This document shows positions 48,304 to 57,562 of a stretch of 64,000 nt of DNA, piece after piece. Each line of letters opens with the position of its first letter. The first letter of the stretch is position 1. The translations under genes and the position numbers were made by a program. Source of the DNA: Mucilaginibacter sp. OK268 (GTDB lineage: Bacteria; Bacteroidota; Bacteroidia; Sphingobacteriales; Sphingobacteriaceae); NCBI RefSeq assembly GCF_900103125.1, contig NZ_FNJV01000001.1, positions 434,001 to 498,000 on the forward strand, read 5' to 3'. Under the pieces are notes generated by a model. It was given only the letters and a program-made list of their open reading frames with translations, ran no database searches and was not told the DNA's origin.

Positions 48304-48332
48304 ATTTTACAAAGTAGAATGATATTTCGCTG

Positions 48333-48566
48333 ATGCCAATTAGTGAAAATGATTTACGATTACGCTTAGGGGAGAAAATCGAAGAATTAAGGTCTTCGAA
48401 GAATCTTGGCGTTCGTGAATTTGCGTTAATTGCAGAAATCGAGCATCACCAATTGATAAATATTGAAAAGGGAAGAGTCGATTTACGGCTTAAAACGCTC
48501 AGAAAAATAGCTATTGGTTTAGACATCGAAGTACAGGAGCTTTTTAATTTTAAGAAAATTTCCTGA
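48333..48566 (+). CDS. XRE-family helix-turn-helix regulator
   Basis: A 77-residue protein made almost wholly of a Cro/C1-type HTH: LRLGEKIEELRSSKNLGVREFA, then the recognition part HHQLINIEKGRVDLRLKTL and KIAIGLDIEVQELF. It has no other domain. Such stand-alone regulators often control defence or mobile-element genes. The palindrome just upstream (48278-48303) suggests autoregulation. Confidence 0.88.
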   Translation: MPISENDLRLRLGEKIEELRSSKNLGVREFALIAEIEHHQLINIEKGRVDLRLKTLRKIAIGLDIEVQELFNFKKIS

Positions 48567-48570
48567 TTTT

Positions 48571-48649
48571 TTTGGCGTTGCCTTTGGCCCAGGCTTTTCG
48601 TTACAAGTCCTCGCTTCGCTGTGGGCTTTTTACTGCAATCCTTAACGCG
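48571..48649. repeat. Candidate dispersed intergenic repeat
   Basis: A sharply GC-richer, non-coding stretch that starts GGCGTTGCC and ends CCTTAACGCG, containing TCCTCGCTTCGCTGTGGGC. Its ends are roughly inverted (GCGTTG and TAACGC). Sequences of this style recur between genes of Bacteroidota genomes. It follows the XRE gene directly and may act as its terminator or be a mobile palindromic unit. Recognition is from memory of such repeats. Confidence 0.45.
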
Positions 48650-48665
48650 AGTATGGTCATATAGG

Positions 48666-48926
48666 CTATTTATGGTGGCCATAAGGAGGGATAAGGCACA
48701 GCAGAAACAGCAATATTCCACCCATTATCAAGAGATTTGCAAAAATAACCCCGAGCCATTCTATAAATCTGATGAGTCTCATTTGCTCATAAGATTTAAA
48801 GCCTTCAAGTCCTGTAATGCTTCTCCTGTAAAATCTTCTTCTGCCGATCCAATATTTAAATATGGCAAGACCCTTCATACCTGCGTTTGTAACAAGAATT
48901 GACGAGATGATTTGTTGCTGTTTCAT
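48666..48926 (-). CDS. Small membrane protein of unknown function
   Basis: An 86-residue protein: a basic RRRFYRR segment, then GLEGFKSYEQM, then one long hydrophobic segment (about 60-80: FANLLIMGGILLFLLC). It resembles small conserved Sphingobacteriaceae proteins I remember with the same RRRF-FKSYEQ-TM order, often mislabelled as transporter permeases. The opposite strand also has a frame (48621-48902), but that one is cysteine/lysine-rich and has no family look. Presence as a real gene is moderately likely. Confidence 0.5.
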   Translation of the reverse strand: MKQQQIISSILVTNAGMKGLAIFKYWIGRRRFYRRSITGLEGFKSYEQMRLIRFIEWLGVIFANLLIMGGILLFLLCLIPPYGHHK

Positions 48927-49353
48927 GGCAAAAGGTTATATGCATATTTAACAAAATAAATATTTGTTGGTTTGTGCTTTTGAATTACAAGCTTGTGAAC
49001 TCTTAACTACAATACCTAACTCGTTGTTAAAGGCTTATTAAATTTAAGGCATTGTGAAAAAAATCAGATAGCATCGACTCTGAATTTATAACTTTCTCAT
49101 GCTTGAAATCCTATTCGATGGGTTTGTTCTACTACCTTTGATTAGATCAATAACCAACTCAATCTTGAATGTTTTATAATAGCATTATTTATGGTCGTAT
49201 TTTTAAACTTATTAGTAAATGAATAATCTCAAATTTAATATGGATGTAAAATCTTATTTTAAGTATTTATTTTAATCTGTAGCTTTTATTACTGAGAGAC
49301 TTACCTACTCGTATTCTTAGTCGTTTAAAGTAATTGAACTCAACCTTATTATT
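48927..49353. other. AT-rich intergenic region, no gene seen
   Basis: About 430 bases of very AT-rich sequence ahead of the NACHT gene. It presumably holds the promoter of that gene. I see no ORF, RNA gene or clear repeat. Confidence 0.45.
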
Positions 49354-52300
49354 ATGCCAAATCAGTATCAAGAACTAAACCAGAGAGATTACCAAACTGA
49401 TTACGAAGATTTTGGCATCAGGCCACCCGCTAAATATAATTTTGATCGCTTACCTTTTGGTGACCTGTCTCCCCGCAGGTTTGAACAACTTTGCTTAAAA
49501 TATTGTTACAAAAACTATGGAATGGAACTATGTACTCTGTACGGATATCCTGGCCAAAAACAGTATGGGCTTGATATCTTGGTGCGCACCGATGACGAAA
49601 AATACATCCTTTATCAGTGCAAAAGGGTCGAACAGTTCACAGGAGATGACCTCATAAAAGCTATAAACGTTTTCAGCGACGTAAAAAGCCAGCAAAAATG
49701 GTTTGCCAAGACTGCCGAATTCGTTTTGTTTTCTTCTAATGAACTCATTGATACTTCCTTCGTTGATACGCTGGAAGAACAAAGGAAACTGCTGGAAGCA
49801 GAAGGAATAAAACTTTCAAAATTAGGCAGCAACGAGATTTCTGAGGAAATTAAAAACGATGTTGATATTATATATGAGTTTTTTGGAGAGCTGTGGGTAA
49901 AAGCATTTGTAAAAAGAGAAGTTTATGAACCATATTTCGCCAGCCTGATTAGATTGCCTGAAAAAAAAGTTTACGGCCAAGTTCGTGACTATATTCCTAG
50001 AAAATTAACTAATCCCGAACGACCAACGAAAAAATATGGATATACCTATTATGATTCACAGCTATTAGCAGATCACATCAGTGATTGTCATGCGGAAAAT
50101 AGGCCCGCCAGAGTAATTATTCGCTCGGATGCAGGGTTGGGAAAGAGCAAAGAGCTGGATTACCTAGCCTTTCATTACAGTACGACCAGCCGACTTTTTC
50201 CTATTATTGTCCGGTTAAAATTATATCGAGGCGACTTGGACAAGTTAATCAGCGCATTCTATGAATTTTGGCTACAGGTACCCAAACAAAGATTGTTGCT
50301 GTTATTCGATGGTCTCGATGAAATTCCTAATAATCTCCTTGAGAATTTTATAGGACAATTTAATTTTCTATTACAAAACTATGCTCCGGCCAATATCGTT
50401 ACCACTGCTCGAAGCAGCTTTTCATTAAAGTCTATAGGAGACGGTGCAGATGAAATGAGCCGTCTTAAACCGCAATACCTTAAACCGTTAGATCAATATG
50501 ATATTGCCAAGTATTATCAGGATCGGGGGCTTTCGGTTGCCAGCATAAAAAAATTCGACGATCTGTGTAAAAAGACCCGGTTGATGGATCTGCTGAACAA
50601 TCCTTTCTATCTAAAAAATCTGGTGGATTTATTTGAACATCCCTCGTTATCTTTTCCGAAAGACCGCGCAGAAGCCATCAGTCAGATTATCGAACTAAAG
50701 CTGGAGGAGGACAAAATAAAATATCCATTTATGTTGCCAACAGCAGACTACCTGCTATTTGCGAAGAAGCTTGCGGTTTACCTGACACTCACCGGCCGAA
50801 ATTCAATCGTCGAGGGACAGCTCAAAGAATTAACAATGCTGAGAGCAGGAGATATTCGTTATTGCTCACTATTAAGCTGTGAAGAGAATGATAAGGCGTT
50901 ATCCATTTATTTTGAACATAATAATTTCCAGGAATATTTGACTGCCAGTTACCTGGATAGCCTCGATTGGGGCCGATTACAGCGATTACTGTTTCATGAA
51001 CCTGTATTTCTCATCCTAAAACCGCGCCTGGTGAACACTGCGAATTACCTTTTCACCATAATGGAAAAGACGAACGACAAATACTCAAGATTTTTTCATA
51101 CCCTTAAAGAGCATAATCCGGAATTACTATTGAGGTTTGAGAAAGATAAAATTGAGTTAGAAACCCGACTAGTAATTTTCAAACATTTGATCTTTCAAGG
51201 AAAAAAAGAAGGGTTATATTATTTGCGTGGTTCTTACGAGGTTCAGGATCTCTTGGCATTTGTTGATCACACTCCTGAAGCTCTGAGCTTTCTGTTCTCT
51301 GAACTTCAGGACGCTAACTGCACACCTGTTCATCAAAGATGTTTACTGGATATTTTACTCAATTTTCAAACCGAAAACATAACTGGCGGTAACCGGCAGC
51401 TACTTCGGAAGGAGCTACGGCATATCGTACAGTCAGATGAAACTCCGGCCATTCACGACATGGCAATTGATGTCATGACTAAGCATCTGTTTTTGGATCT
51501 TGCCGATATCCGTTTTTGCGTACGAAAATGTCCAAACGCAGATAATAAAATGGTTCGGGAAGCCACATTAAAGATGATCAAAACTGCGGCGGCAGAAGAA
51601 TATTTTAACTATATCCTTGAGAGTGCCTCGATAATATTTCCAAAGGAATCAAATAGTTCAACTGTGTTAGGAAATGACTTTCTGGAAATTGTTCTCGCTT
51701 TTATTAATCCCCAAAGAGCGGTCACTTGGCTGAAATTTGCAATAAAAAATATTGAACAGCTGAGCATCATTTTGGACTCCATTTACGATCTGTCAGAACG
51801 CCAAACTATTCAAAAAATTAATGAAAAGCTGGCCGACCTATATTTAGTGACTGGAGATCAAACGATCCTGAATGAATATACGGCGTTCATTGCTGCTATC
51901 CATGCTAATCTTTCAGAGGGCAACAAGTGGGGTAACCTAGCATTATTTTTCATTAAGACGAACACCAGGGAAATCGCTTTGTTTTCATTATTGCGGGGGG
52001 AAGACAGTGTATTGTACCGTAGTTCAATTGGGGCAGATTTAGTCGACAATAACCTAATTGACCAACTCATAGCGCAGGTTCAGAGCGGTCAGATTGAAAA
52101 GGATGCACTGCGAATGACACGTATTTTCCTTGATCATTTCGATCGAAGGGATTGTTTTAAATATCTTGATGAAAAGATAGCGATAGCCTATCCTGACTTC
52201 TTTCAGCCAGTAACCAAATCTGCGTTTAATTGGGTCGAAATAAACCGACAGCGCACAGAAAGAGATTTCGAACTCCTTAAAAGCAAGAAAACATTCGTTG

Positions 52301-53661
52301 ATGAAGCGAAAAGAATTTATAAGGAAGTAGCTCGGTTAAATGATTTTGACGAGGATTGGTTTATGCTTGAACGCAGCGAAAAAACAGAGATCAAAAGTAT
52401 CGTGACTAATAATATCATTTTTCGAATGATCGAAAGTCAAAAACTGAACGGGTTTGACACGTTTATGCAATGGATCAACGAATGGAACTGGGATTATTAT
52501 GTGTTTACACAAATGACAGCTTACGGTGTTGAGCAGAAAAAAGAATTACCCCAATATTGGCTAGACTGGCTGCAGTCTTACGTTAACAAGGTGATGTTAA
52601 GGAAAGTAGATTTTAAAAAGTCGCTTAAAAAAACGCCGGATGGTAGGTATGTTGGCACCTACGGCGCACGCCATCTTCGCTCCTTATTTATGCAAGGTCT
52701 AATCCAGCTGCCGCAAGTAGTTCTTTTTGATATGGTTTCATTCGATGCGAGCGGCTTTGTACAATTGACCCCAATGCCGGTTAATAGGGAATACCTCTTC
52801 CAAAGGATCCTGGAAAAGGTTGATGACGTCAGTTTATTCAAAAAAAGGATATTGATGAACCTAACGAAAAGGTTCCCTGAAACCAGAGTTCTGGAAACCC
52901 ATTGTAGTATCTGCATCGTTTTGCAAATCACTGAATCGATTCCTTTGCTGATTGATCATTTGCAAAAGAAATCCACCCCTAACGATGTCAAAGACTCCTT
53001 GGTGACAACCTTGGTGGCACTCGGAGCCAGTCCTGAAATATTAGCCAGTGAACTAAAGCAGGTAAAGTTTATTACGGAGGATTGGCAATGGGGGCTTTTC
53101 AAACCTGTATTTAATGCAATCCTTAACGGAAAAAATATATGGGATAAACACGCCTGTCTCAAACTTGCCGAGAGGTCTGCTAATAAGCATCAGATCGAAA
53201 GTCGTTTGAAATGGCGTTTAATTAAAGCATCTCTTAAACTTGGGTCAACAAGAGCCGCAACTAATTTCTTTAAATACCTAAGCAGTAATAAAAGCTGGAG
53301 TGATTACGCCGATATTGATGCCAAAGATTTCGAAGCCATAGGTTCTTTCAATCCTAAAGAGATGATCAGGCGATGTATCAAAATACTTGGCCCATCGGTG
53401 CTTAAACATAGACAAGATGGGCCAAATTTGAGCGAACGGTTCGTCACTCAATTAATCAGACAACTGGCTGTAAAGCATTACGATTTAATGCTTTTTTCTC
53501 TCCAGTGTTATGAAGCCATGATCGAGGAACTCACCAAGCAAAATCCCGACCTAGTTTATTTACGATGGTATGAAAAGGACCTGGTTACCGATTATTACAT
53601 CAAGGCCACAACATTTGAAAATGAACAGGAAGTATTAAATATGATTGATATGCTGCATTGA
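49354..53661 (+). CDS. Mrr-type nuclease / NACHT STAND NTPase (bNACHT/Avs-like defence protein)
   Basis: A 1,435-residue protein. Residues about 35-170 form a PD-(D/E)XK Mrr-like domain: a helix with Glu44, then Asp74 in YGLDILV and Gln88-x-Lys90 in LYQCK, the D-QxK set. A NACHT module follows: Walker A SDAGLGKS (258-265) and Walker B LLLLFDGLDE (314-323). The remaining 900 residues are alpha-helical and repeat-like, suited to sensing. This effector-NTPase-sensor layout matches bacterial NLR-like antiphage proteins, in which a phage protein triggers oligomerisation and DNA cleavage. It is alone on the + strand and converges on the Ntn-hydrolase gene. The exact clade (Avs or bNACHT) cannot be set by eye. 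Confidence 0.85.
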   Translation: MPNQYQELNQRDYQTDYEDFGIRPPAKYNFDRLPFGDLSPRRFEQLCLKYCYKNYGMELCTLYGYPGQKQYGLDILVRTDDEKYILYQCKRVEQFTGDDLIKAINVFSDVKSQQKWFAKTAEFVLFSSNELIDTSFVDTLEEQRKLLEAEGIKLSKLGSNEISEEIKNDVDIIYEFFGELWVKAFVKREVYEPYFASLIRLPEKKVYGQVRDYIPRKLTNPERPTKKYGYTYYDSQLLADHISDCHAENRPARVIIRSDAGLGKSKELDYLAFHYSTTSRLFPIIVRLKLYRGDLDKLISAFYEFWLQVPKQRLLLLFDGLDEIPNNLLENFIGQFNFLLQNYAPANIVTTARSSFSLKSIGDGADEMSRLKPQYLKPLDQYDIAKYYQDRGLSVASIKKFDDLCKKTRLMDLLNNPFYLKNLVDLFEHPSLSFPKDRAEAISQIIELKLEEDKIKYPFMLPTADYLLFAKKLAVYLTLTGRNSIVEGQLKELTMLRAGDIRYCSLLSCEENDKALSIYFEHNNFQEYLTASYLDSLDWGRLQRLLFHEPVFLILKPRLVNTANYLFTIMEKTNDKYSRFFHTLKEHNPELLLRFEKDKIELETRLVIFKHLIFQGKKEGLYYLRGSYEVQDLLAFVDHTPEALSFLFSELQDANCTPVHQRCLLDILLNFQTENITGGNRQLLRKELRHIVQSDETPAIHDMAIDVMTKHLFLDLADIRFCVRKCPNADNKMVREATLKMIKTAAAEEYFNYILESASIIFPKESNSSTVLGNDFLEIVLAFINPQRAVTWLKFAIKNIEQLSIILDSIYDLSERQTIQKINEKLADLYLVTGDQTILNEYTAFIAAIHANLSEGNKWGNLALFFIKTNTREIALFSLLRGEDSVLYRSSIGADLVDNNLIDQLIAQVQSGQIEKDALRMTRIFLDHFDRRDCFKYLDEKIAIAYPDFFQPVTKSAFNWVEINRQRTERDFELLKSKKTFVDEAKRIYKEVARLNDFDEDWFMLERSEKTEIKSIVTNNIIFRMIESQKLNGFDTFMQWINEWNWDYYVFTQMTAYGVEQKKELPQYWLDWLQSYVNKVMLRKVDFKKSLKKTPDGRYVGTYGARHLRSLFMQGLIQLPQVVLFDMVSFDASGFVQLTPMPVNREYLFQRILEKVDDVSLFKKRILMNLTKRFPETRVLETHCSICIVLQITESIPLLIDHLQKKSTPNDVKDSLVTTLVALGASPEILASELKQVKFITEDWQWGLFKPVFNAILNGKNIWDKHACLKLAERSANKHQIESRLKWRLIKASLKLGSTRAATNFFKYLSSNKSWSDYADIDAKDFEAIGSFNPKEMIRRCIKILGPSVLKHRQDGPNLSERFVTQLIRQLAVKHYDLMLFSLQCYEAMIEELTKQNPDLVYLRWYEKDLVTDYYIKATTFENEQEVLNMIDMLH

Positions 53662-53980
53662 GATCCTTATTGTATGCCGCTATAAATTTTAGTCCGGTTT
53701 AAACCTTGTTTATGTACAATAATTATGTGGAGAGGGTGGTATTGGCCTATTATAAACTGAATGAAATAAATAGATTAATAAGCCTTTCAGAACTGTTTCC
53801 ATGATATCGTTTTTCATATCTTGCCAGTTTTTTCCTTTTCTTCTTGAATAATGGAGATTAAGGACATTTTAACGTCTGGATTAAACCCCGGTAGGAAACC
53901 CAGCAGAAACTACCAGGTATTCCCAGCACTAGCACGCCCAATTTCTTTTAATAATGGTGGACGTCCAGGGAATCGCTTTT
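53662..53980. other. Convergent intergenic region with a doubtful short ORF
   Basis: This separates the NACHT gene from the convergent Ntn-hydrolase gene. A 47-codon ORF at 53851-53994 (MEIKDILTSGLNPG..., ending RPGNRFFNAV) overlaps the end of the latter by 14 bases. Its proline/arginine-rich composition gives no family; it could be a remnant. No strong terminator hairpin was found. Confidence 0.35.
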
Positions 53981-54793
53981 TTAATGCCGTTTAGCGCGCG
54001 GTTGCTTTTGCGCATTTATTCTAATTTTTTTTGTTTCTCCATCACAGATTTCGAACAATTTATTTCGCCATTCGACTCTGTTATAGTCAACGCTATTATT
54101 AACTTCAATTCCATGGAAATATCGCTTATTTTTATGAATAATGCCAAATTGCATAGCATTAAATCGATTATAAAGCCCAACTAACTGAGGAGGCCCTCCA
54201 ACATAGTTATTGGTAATATTCTCAAGTGTTTCGCAAAAGCACTGGAAAACGGCACGGCTGGTTTTGGCCTCATTGCTTTTTTGAAATTCCTTAAACCGTT
54301 CTTCAAACTCAATTCTGCCGGAACCAATAATAAATAGCTTATCCGAATGTTCAGAAAATGTTTGGTTCCCAACGGACCATGAATCGCCAGCTTTCCTCCA
54401 GGTTATTTTCTTACAAAGGAAATCTATCTCTCCACTCCTACAAGCAAATAATATTTGAATAGTGTCGTCGACAATACCGATTGTCTGTGATGGGTAATCC
54501 GCGAACAATTCTTTTAATTTTTGGTAAAAGGCATCAAATTTTTCATCGTTCGTGGAAATAGCAGGGAATAAAAAGCCTTGATCAGAAAGATCAATCAACT
54601 GGTTAATTACGATAGACGGAAATAATACGTCTCCACAATAACCAATTATTACAGGGTGATTTTTACAGCCAAAAACTTTCCGTCCAAAGTCATAAGTTGC
54701 GGTTATTCCCCATGATATTCGGCTATCACTTGCAATGTTTAATGATGAAATTTTTCTGGAATCCATACCGATCCAAGAAACTACAAGTGTCAT
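53981..54793 (-). CDS. Stand-alone proteasome-beta/HslV-like Ntn hydrolase
   Basis: A 270-residue protein. After removal of Met1, Thr2 would be N-terminal (MTLVVSW), as required for an Ntn nucleophile. IASDSR places Asp23 like the AADSR aspartate (Asp17) of proteasome beta subunits, and GRKVF places Lys39 like Lys33. The Asp-to-Lys spacing of 16 is the same. PVIIGYCGD then matches the LLGTMAGGAAD strand. So fold and catalytic triad look intact, though no propeptide and no HslU/ATPase partner of the known type exist here. The C-terminal 100 residues are not recognisable. It lies 242 bases downstream of the RloC-like gene on the same strand. Target and role are unknown; a defence function is inferred from neighbours. 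Confidence 0.65.
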   Translation of the reverse strand: MTLVVSWIGMDSRKISSLNIASDSRISWGITATYDFGRKVFGCKNHPVIIGYCGDVLFPSIVINQLIDLSDQGFLFPAISTNDEKFDAFYQKLKELFADYPSQTIGIVDDTIQILFACRSGEIDFLCKKITWRKAGDSWSVGNQTFSEHSDKLFIIGSGRIEFEERFKEFQKSNEAKTSRAVFQCFCETLENITNNYVGGPPQLVGLYNRFNAMQFGIIHKNKRYFHGIEVNNSVDYNRVEWRNKLFEICDGETKKIRINAQKQPRAKRH

Positions 54794-55035
54794 TTAATAT
54801 TTTTTGTTAAGGTAATATTTATTTTTTGCTTCTTAGTCAACATGCTTTGATCAATCGTTATTTGGGATACAGTAAGTCGATACGAACTACACAGTGCAAT
54901 CAATTTGGTCTGATCCAAACAGATAATATGCGTAAAACATAGAATTATGTGAACCATTTAAGCGCTCTTCGGTAGCCATTTTTAGAAGAACTGTGCTAAA
55001 AAATGAAAGTACTCATTACTCATTTTCCTTTTTCT

Positions 55036-57423
55036 CTAAGCCAATTGATTTATGCTGTCCATGAGTGCCTCATATTGATCTGCGTCAGTAGTTTTTATCC
55101 GGTTAATAACTGCGTTTGATACCCGGTGGATTTCGTCCATATCTATAGGCTCCATGCCTCTTTCGAAATGCTCTCCGATATGAGAATACTCATTTATAAC
55201 CCGATTGATGAGGTTAATGGTGATGCTATCCCCGGCAAAATATTTGCGCAGCTTCTCGTCTGGTGTCATTTTATGACTTGGGTACTTGTAGAATAGGTAA
55301 GCTTCCAGAAATTTGCGCATGTTATTGCCAAAACTATATTGATAATTATGGTTGATGATTTCACGGTCACCTACAGAGCACTGGTAGATTTGATCGAACA
55401 GATAATTAAATTCGGTAATATAGTTTTTGAGATAGTCCGGTGCCAGTTTCAAGATAGTGTTACCTTTTGTTTTCCGTTCAATGATAAAATGCTTGATATC
55501 TGCCTTGTTTTTGCTGCCGGGCTGCGGTTTAAAATAAGGCGTTGTTAGTTTTTTTAGGTATTTTAAGAAGTCGAGGTTGTGGGTCGAAATAAACAGTTGT
55601 CCATATTTTTTTGGGCCAGCTATCACACTTTCGATCAGACTGAACATAAAAAAAATATGGTTACTATCCAGGCTCGATATTGGGTCATCAATATAAATAA
55701 CCAGTTTGTGGCCATTGACTTGATCTTTGAGTTCATCCTCCATTTTTGCTATGAAATAACAAAAGGAGATAAGGCTGCATTCTCCTTCACTTAAATTGTT
55801 AGCATTTATGCCTTCCCGTTGGATAATAAATTTCATATTGGGCGATTCTCCTTCCGCGACCAGCTTTAATTCGTTATGCCCAAAAAAATGGGTCAGGTGC
55901 TGATTGACAAGTTCTGCACCTTTGCTTTCATCTTTAGCCTGCGCTTCTAAAGTTCTTTTTTCTTCAGCTAACCTTTTGATTTCTGCTTTTTTAGGCGTAA
56001 GGTCGGTGTGTAATTTAAGTAGTTCGGCATCTTTGGTATCAATGGTTTCCAATTCTTTCAGATAGTCGATATCTATGAGATAGGCAGCGATGTGTGCAAA
56101 TCGTAAATCTTTCCTTGCCCGTAATTGGTCAAGAGCTAGTGAACTCGTTTTTTTATTATGGTCAGTTAGGATATTATTAAATTGCCTGAATACATTCAGA
56201 ATGCTTTCTGAAACATCAGTAATCTCTGGGAGTTCACGCTCGCGAAAGATATCTTTTTCTCGTGCCCGAAGCTCAGTGATCAGTTGATCTATACTTTCGC
56301 TGTAAGTTTTGCTTGCGGATTTCCATGTTTTTAGCGCACCATCAAATTGGGGTTGTAGGGTCACGTAAAAACTTTCTTTTTTTAAGGTTAAAAACTCATT
56401 TAATCCTTTTTTTGCTTGCTCCAAAAGGTCTATTTTGCTCTTTATTGACGCTCTTAAATCCTCAGACTCTTTGCTGAAGTGTTCATCCAATTTGCTCCAG
56501 AGTTTATCGTCGATGATATTGCCGCAGAAACCGCAGGTTTTACGCTTGCCTTTGTGTTTATCTATCCCTTGCCTTACCCATTCCTGTAAAAGGTTATCGC
56601 TGATCAAGTCGGCTATTGGTGTACTGGGCTTGATCTTCTTTAAAAGAATTTCCTTGCAGTCTTTGTAATAATCCGCGAATTTTGGTTTGGATTCAGACAA
56701 GGGGTTAATATCTTCCAATGCACCTTCCTTTAATAATTTGACCTTTTCCTGTGTTTGCTCTGGGCTTAAGAAGTGTTTATTGAGATCTGTTCCCAATAGT
56801 GTGATATCCGCCTTAATGTCAGTTATTGAATAAGCCTTTTTTGCATTAGTGGCCAGGAAGAGATTACTGTCGATCTTGATTTTGTCACTGGCCCGCCTCT
56901 TCAATTTTTCATCCAGAGTGTTGGTCCTGTCCTCATTTAATTTCGCCAGCCGGTCAAGCTCTTTTTGCAATTTGTCTATTTCAAATAAAAGACCTTTGCC
57001 ATCATCAACTTTTCCAAGAGCCTCATCAATTGCTGTAATTTCTTTATCAAGTTCTATATTTTTCGATCCGAGTATGGTAAATGGTTCTATGGTACCGTCA
57101 TCATTGTACAACCACCCCAAGTTTTCCCTTACAAAATCGGTATTATAAACGCGGATCTTATGATGAGCAGCGAACTCATGGAGATTTGCCTGGGATATAA
57201 CCTTGCCATTATCCAACGTAATTTGGAACTTACACTCAAGGTAGTTCTTATGCATGAGGTTGTCTTCAATGCATTTAAACATTCGAGCCAATGTCGTTTT
57301 ACCGGAGTAGTTCCTTCCGTAAATAATATTTAATCTTTGGAATATATCATCACGGCCTATTGCTGTTTGCCAGGAATAACTGTTGAATAGTCCAAAATGA
57401 CCTATATCAATTTTAGTAATCAT
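55036..57423 (-). CDS. RloC/PrrC-like ABC ATPase (AAA_13) with zinc-hook CxxC
   Basis: A 795-residue protein. The start at 57423 (MITKIDIGHFGLF) is chosen over 57462 because family members begin at this strand. Walker A is GRNYSGKT (36-43). A CGFC pair at 297-300 lies in a coiled-coil insert, as in a zinc hook. The ABC signature NLSEGECS, Walker B LVIYIDDPISSLD and H-loop STHN follow in the second half. The C-terminus has RKFLEAYLFYKYP and Arg741-x3-Glu745-x2-His748; in PrrC/RloC an Arg-x3-Glu pair belongs to the tRNA-cutting centre, but the third residue does not clearly match. Either an anticodon nuclease or another HEPN-like RNase is likely. It follows the STAND gene by 139 bases. Confidence 0.75.
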   Translation of the reverse strand: MITKIDIGHFGLFNSYSWQTAIGRDDIFQRLNIIYGRNYSGKTTLARMFKCIEDNLMHKNYLECKFQITLDNGKVISQANLHEFAAHHKIRVYNTDFVRENLGWLYNDDGTIEPFTILGSKNIELDKEITAIDEALGKVDDGKGLLFEIDKLQKELDRLAKLNEDRTNTLDEKLKRRASDKIKIDSNLFLATNAKKAYSITDIKADITLLGTDLNKHFLSPEQTQEKVKLLKEGALEDINPLSESKPKFADYYKDCKEILLKKIKPSTPIADLISDNLLQEWVRQGIDKHKGKRKTCGFCGNIIDDKLWSKLDEHFSKESEDLRASIKSKIDLLEQAKKGLNEFLTLKKESFYVTLQPQFDGALKTWKSASKTYSESIDQLITELRAREKDIFRERELPEITDVSESILNVFRQFNNILTDHNKKTSSLALDQLRARKDLRFAHIAAYLIDIDYLKELETIDTKDAELLKLHTDLTPKKAEIKRLAEEKRTLEAQAKDESKGAELVNQHLTHFFGHNELKLVAEGESPNMKFIIQREGINANNLSEGECSLISFCYFIAKMEDELKDQVNGHKLVIYIDDPISSLDSNHIFFMFSLIESVIAGPKKYGQLFISTHNLDFLKYLKKLTTPYFKPQPGSKNKADIKHFIIERKTKGNTILKLAPDYLKNYITEFNYLFDQIYQCSVGDREIINHNYQYSFGNNMRKFLEAYLFYKYPSHKMTPDEKLRKYFAGDSITINLINRVINEYSHIGEHFERGMEPIDMDEIHRVSNAVINRIKTTDADQYEALMDSINQLA

Positions 57424-57562
57424 TTGCTGAGGTTTGTGAAAGGTCGTTTGAAAGGTTACCAATCAAACTTAGGTATTAATTATCTTATTTTAAATACTAA
57501 CGGATTACTAATAACTCGATGCAAAATATCAGATATGCCTTAACTGTTTAAATATTTCGTTG

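Noticed and set aside
48621..48902. 93-codon open frame on the + strand
   Set aside because: The opposite strand (48666-48926) has a better protein with a clear membrane segment; this frame starts inside a repeat.
55036..57423. SMC/LmuB (Lamassu) identity for the ABC ATPase
   Set aside because: The length, the CGFC position and the C-terminus fit AAA_13/RloC-type proteins better, and no LmuA or LmuC partner is adjacent.
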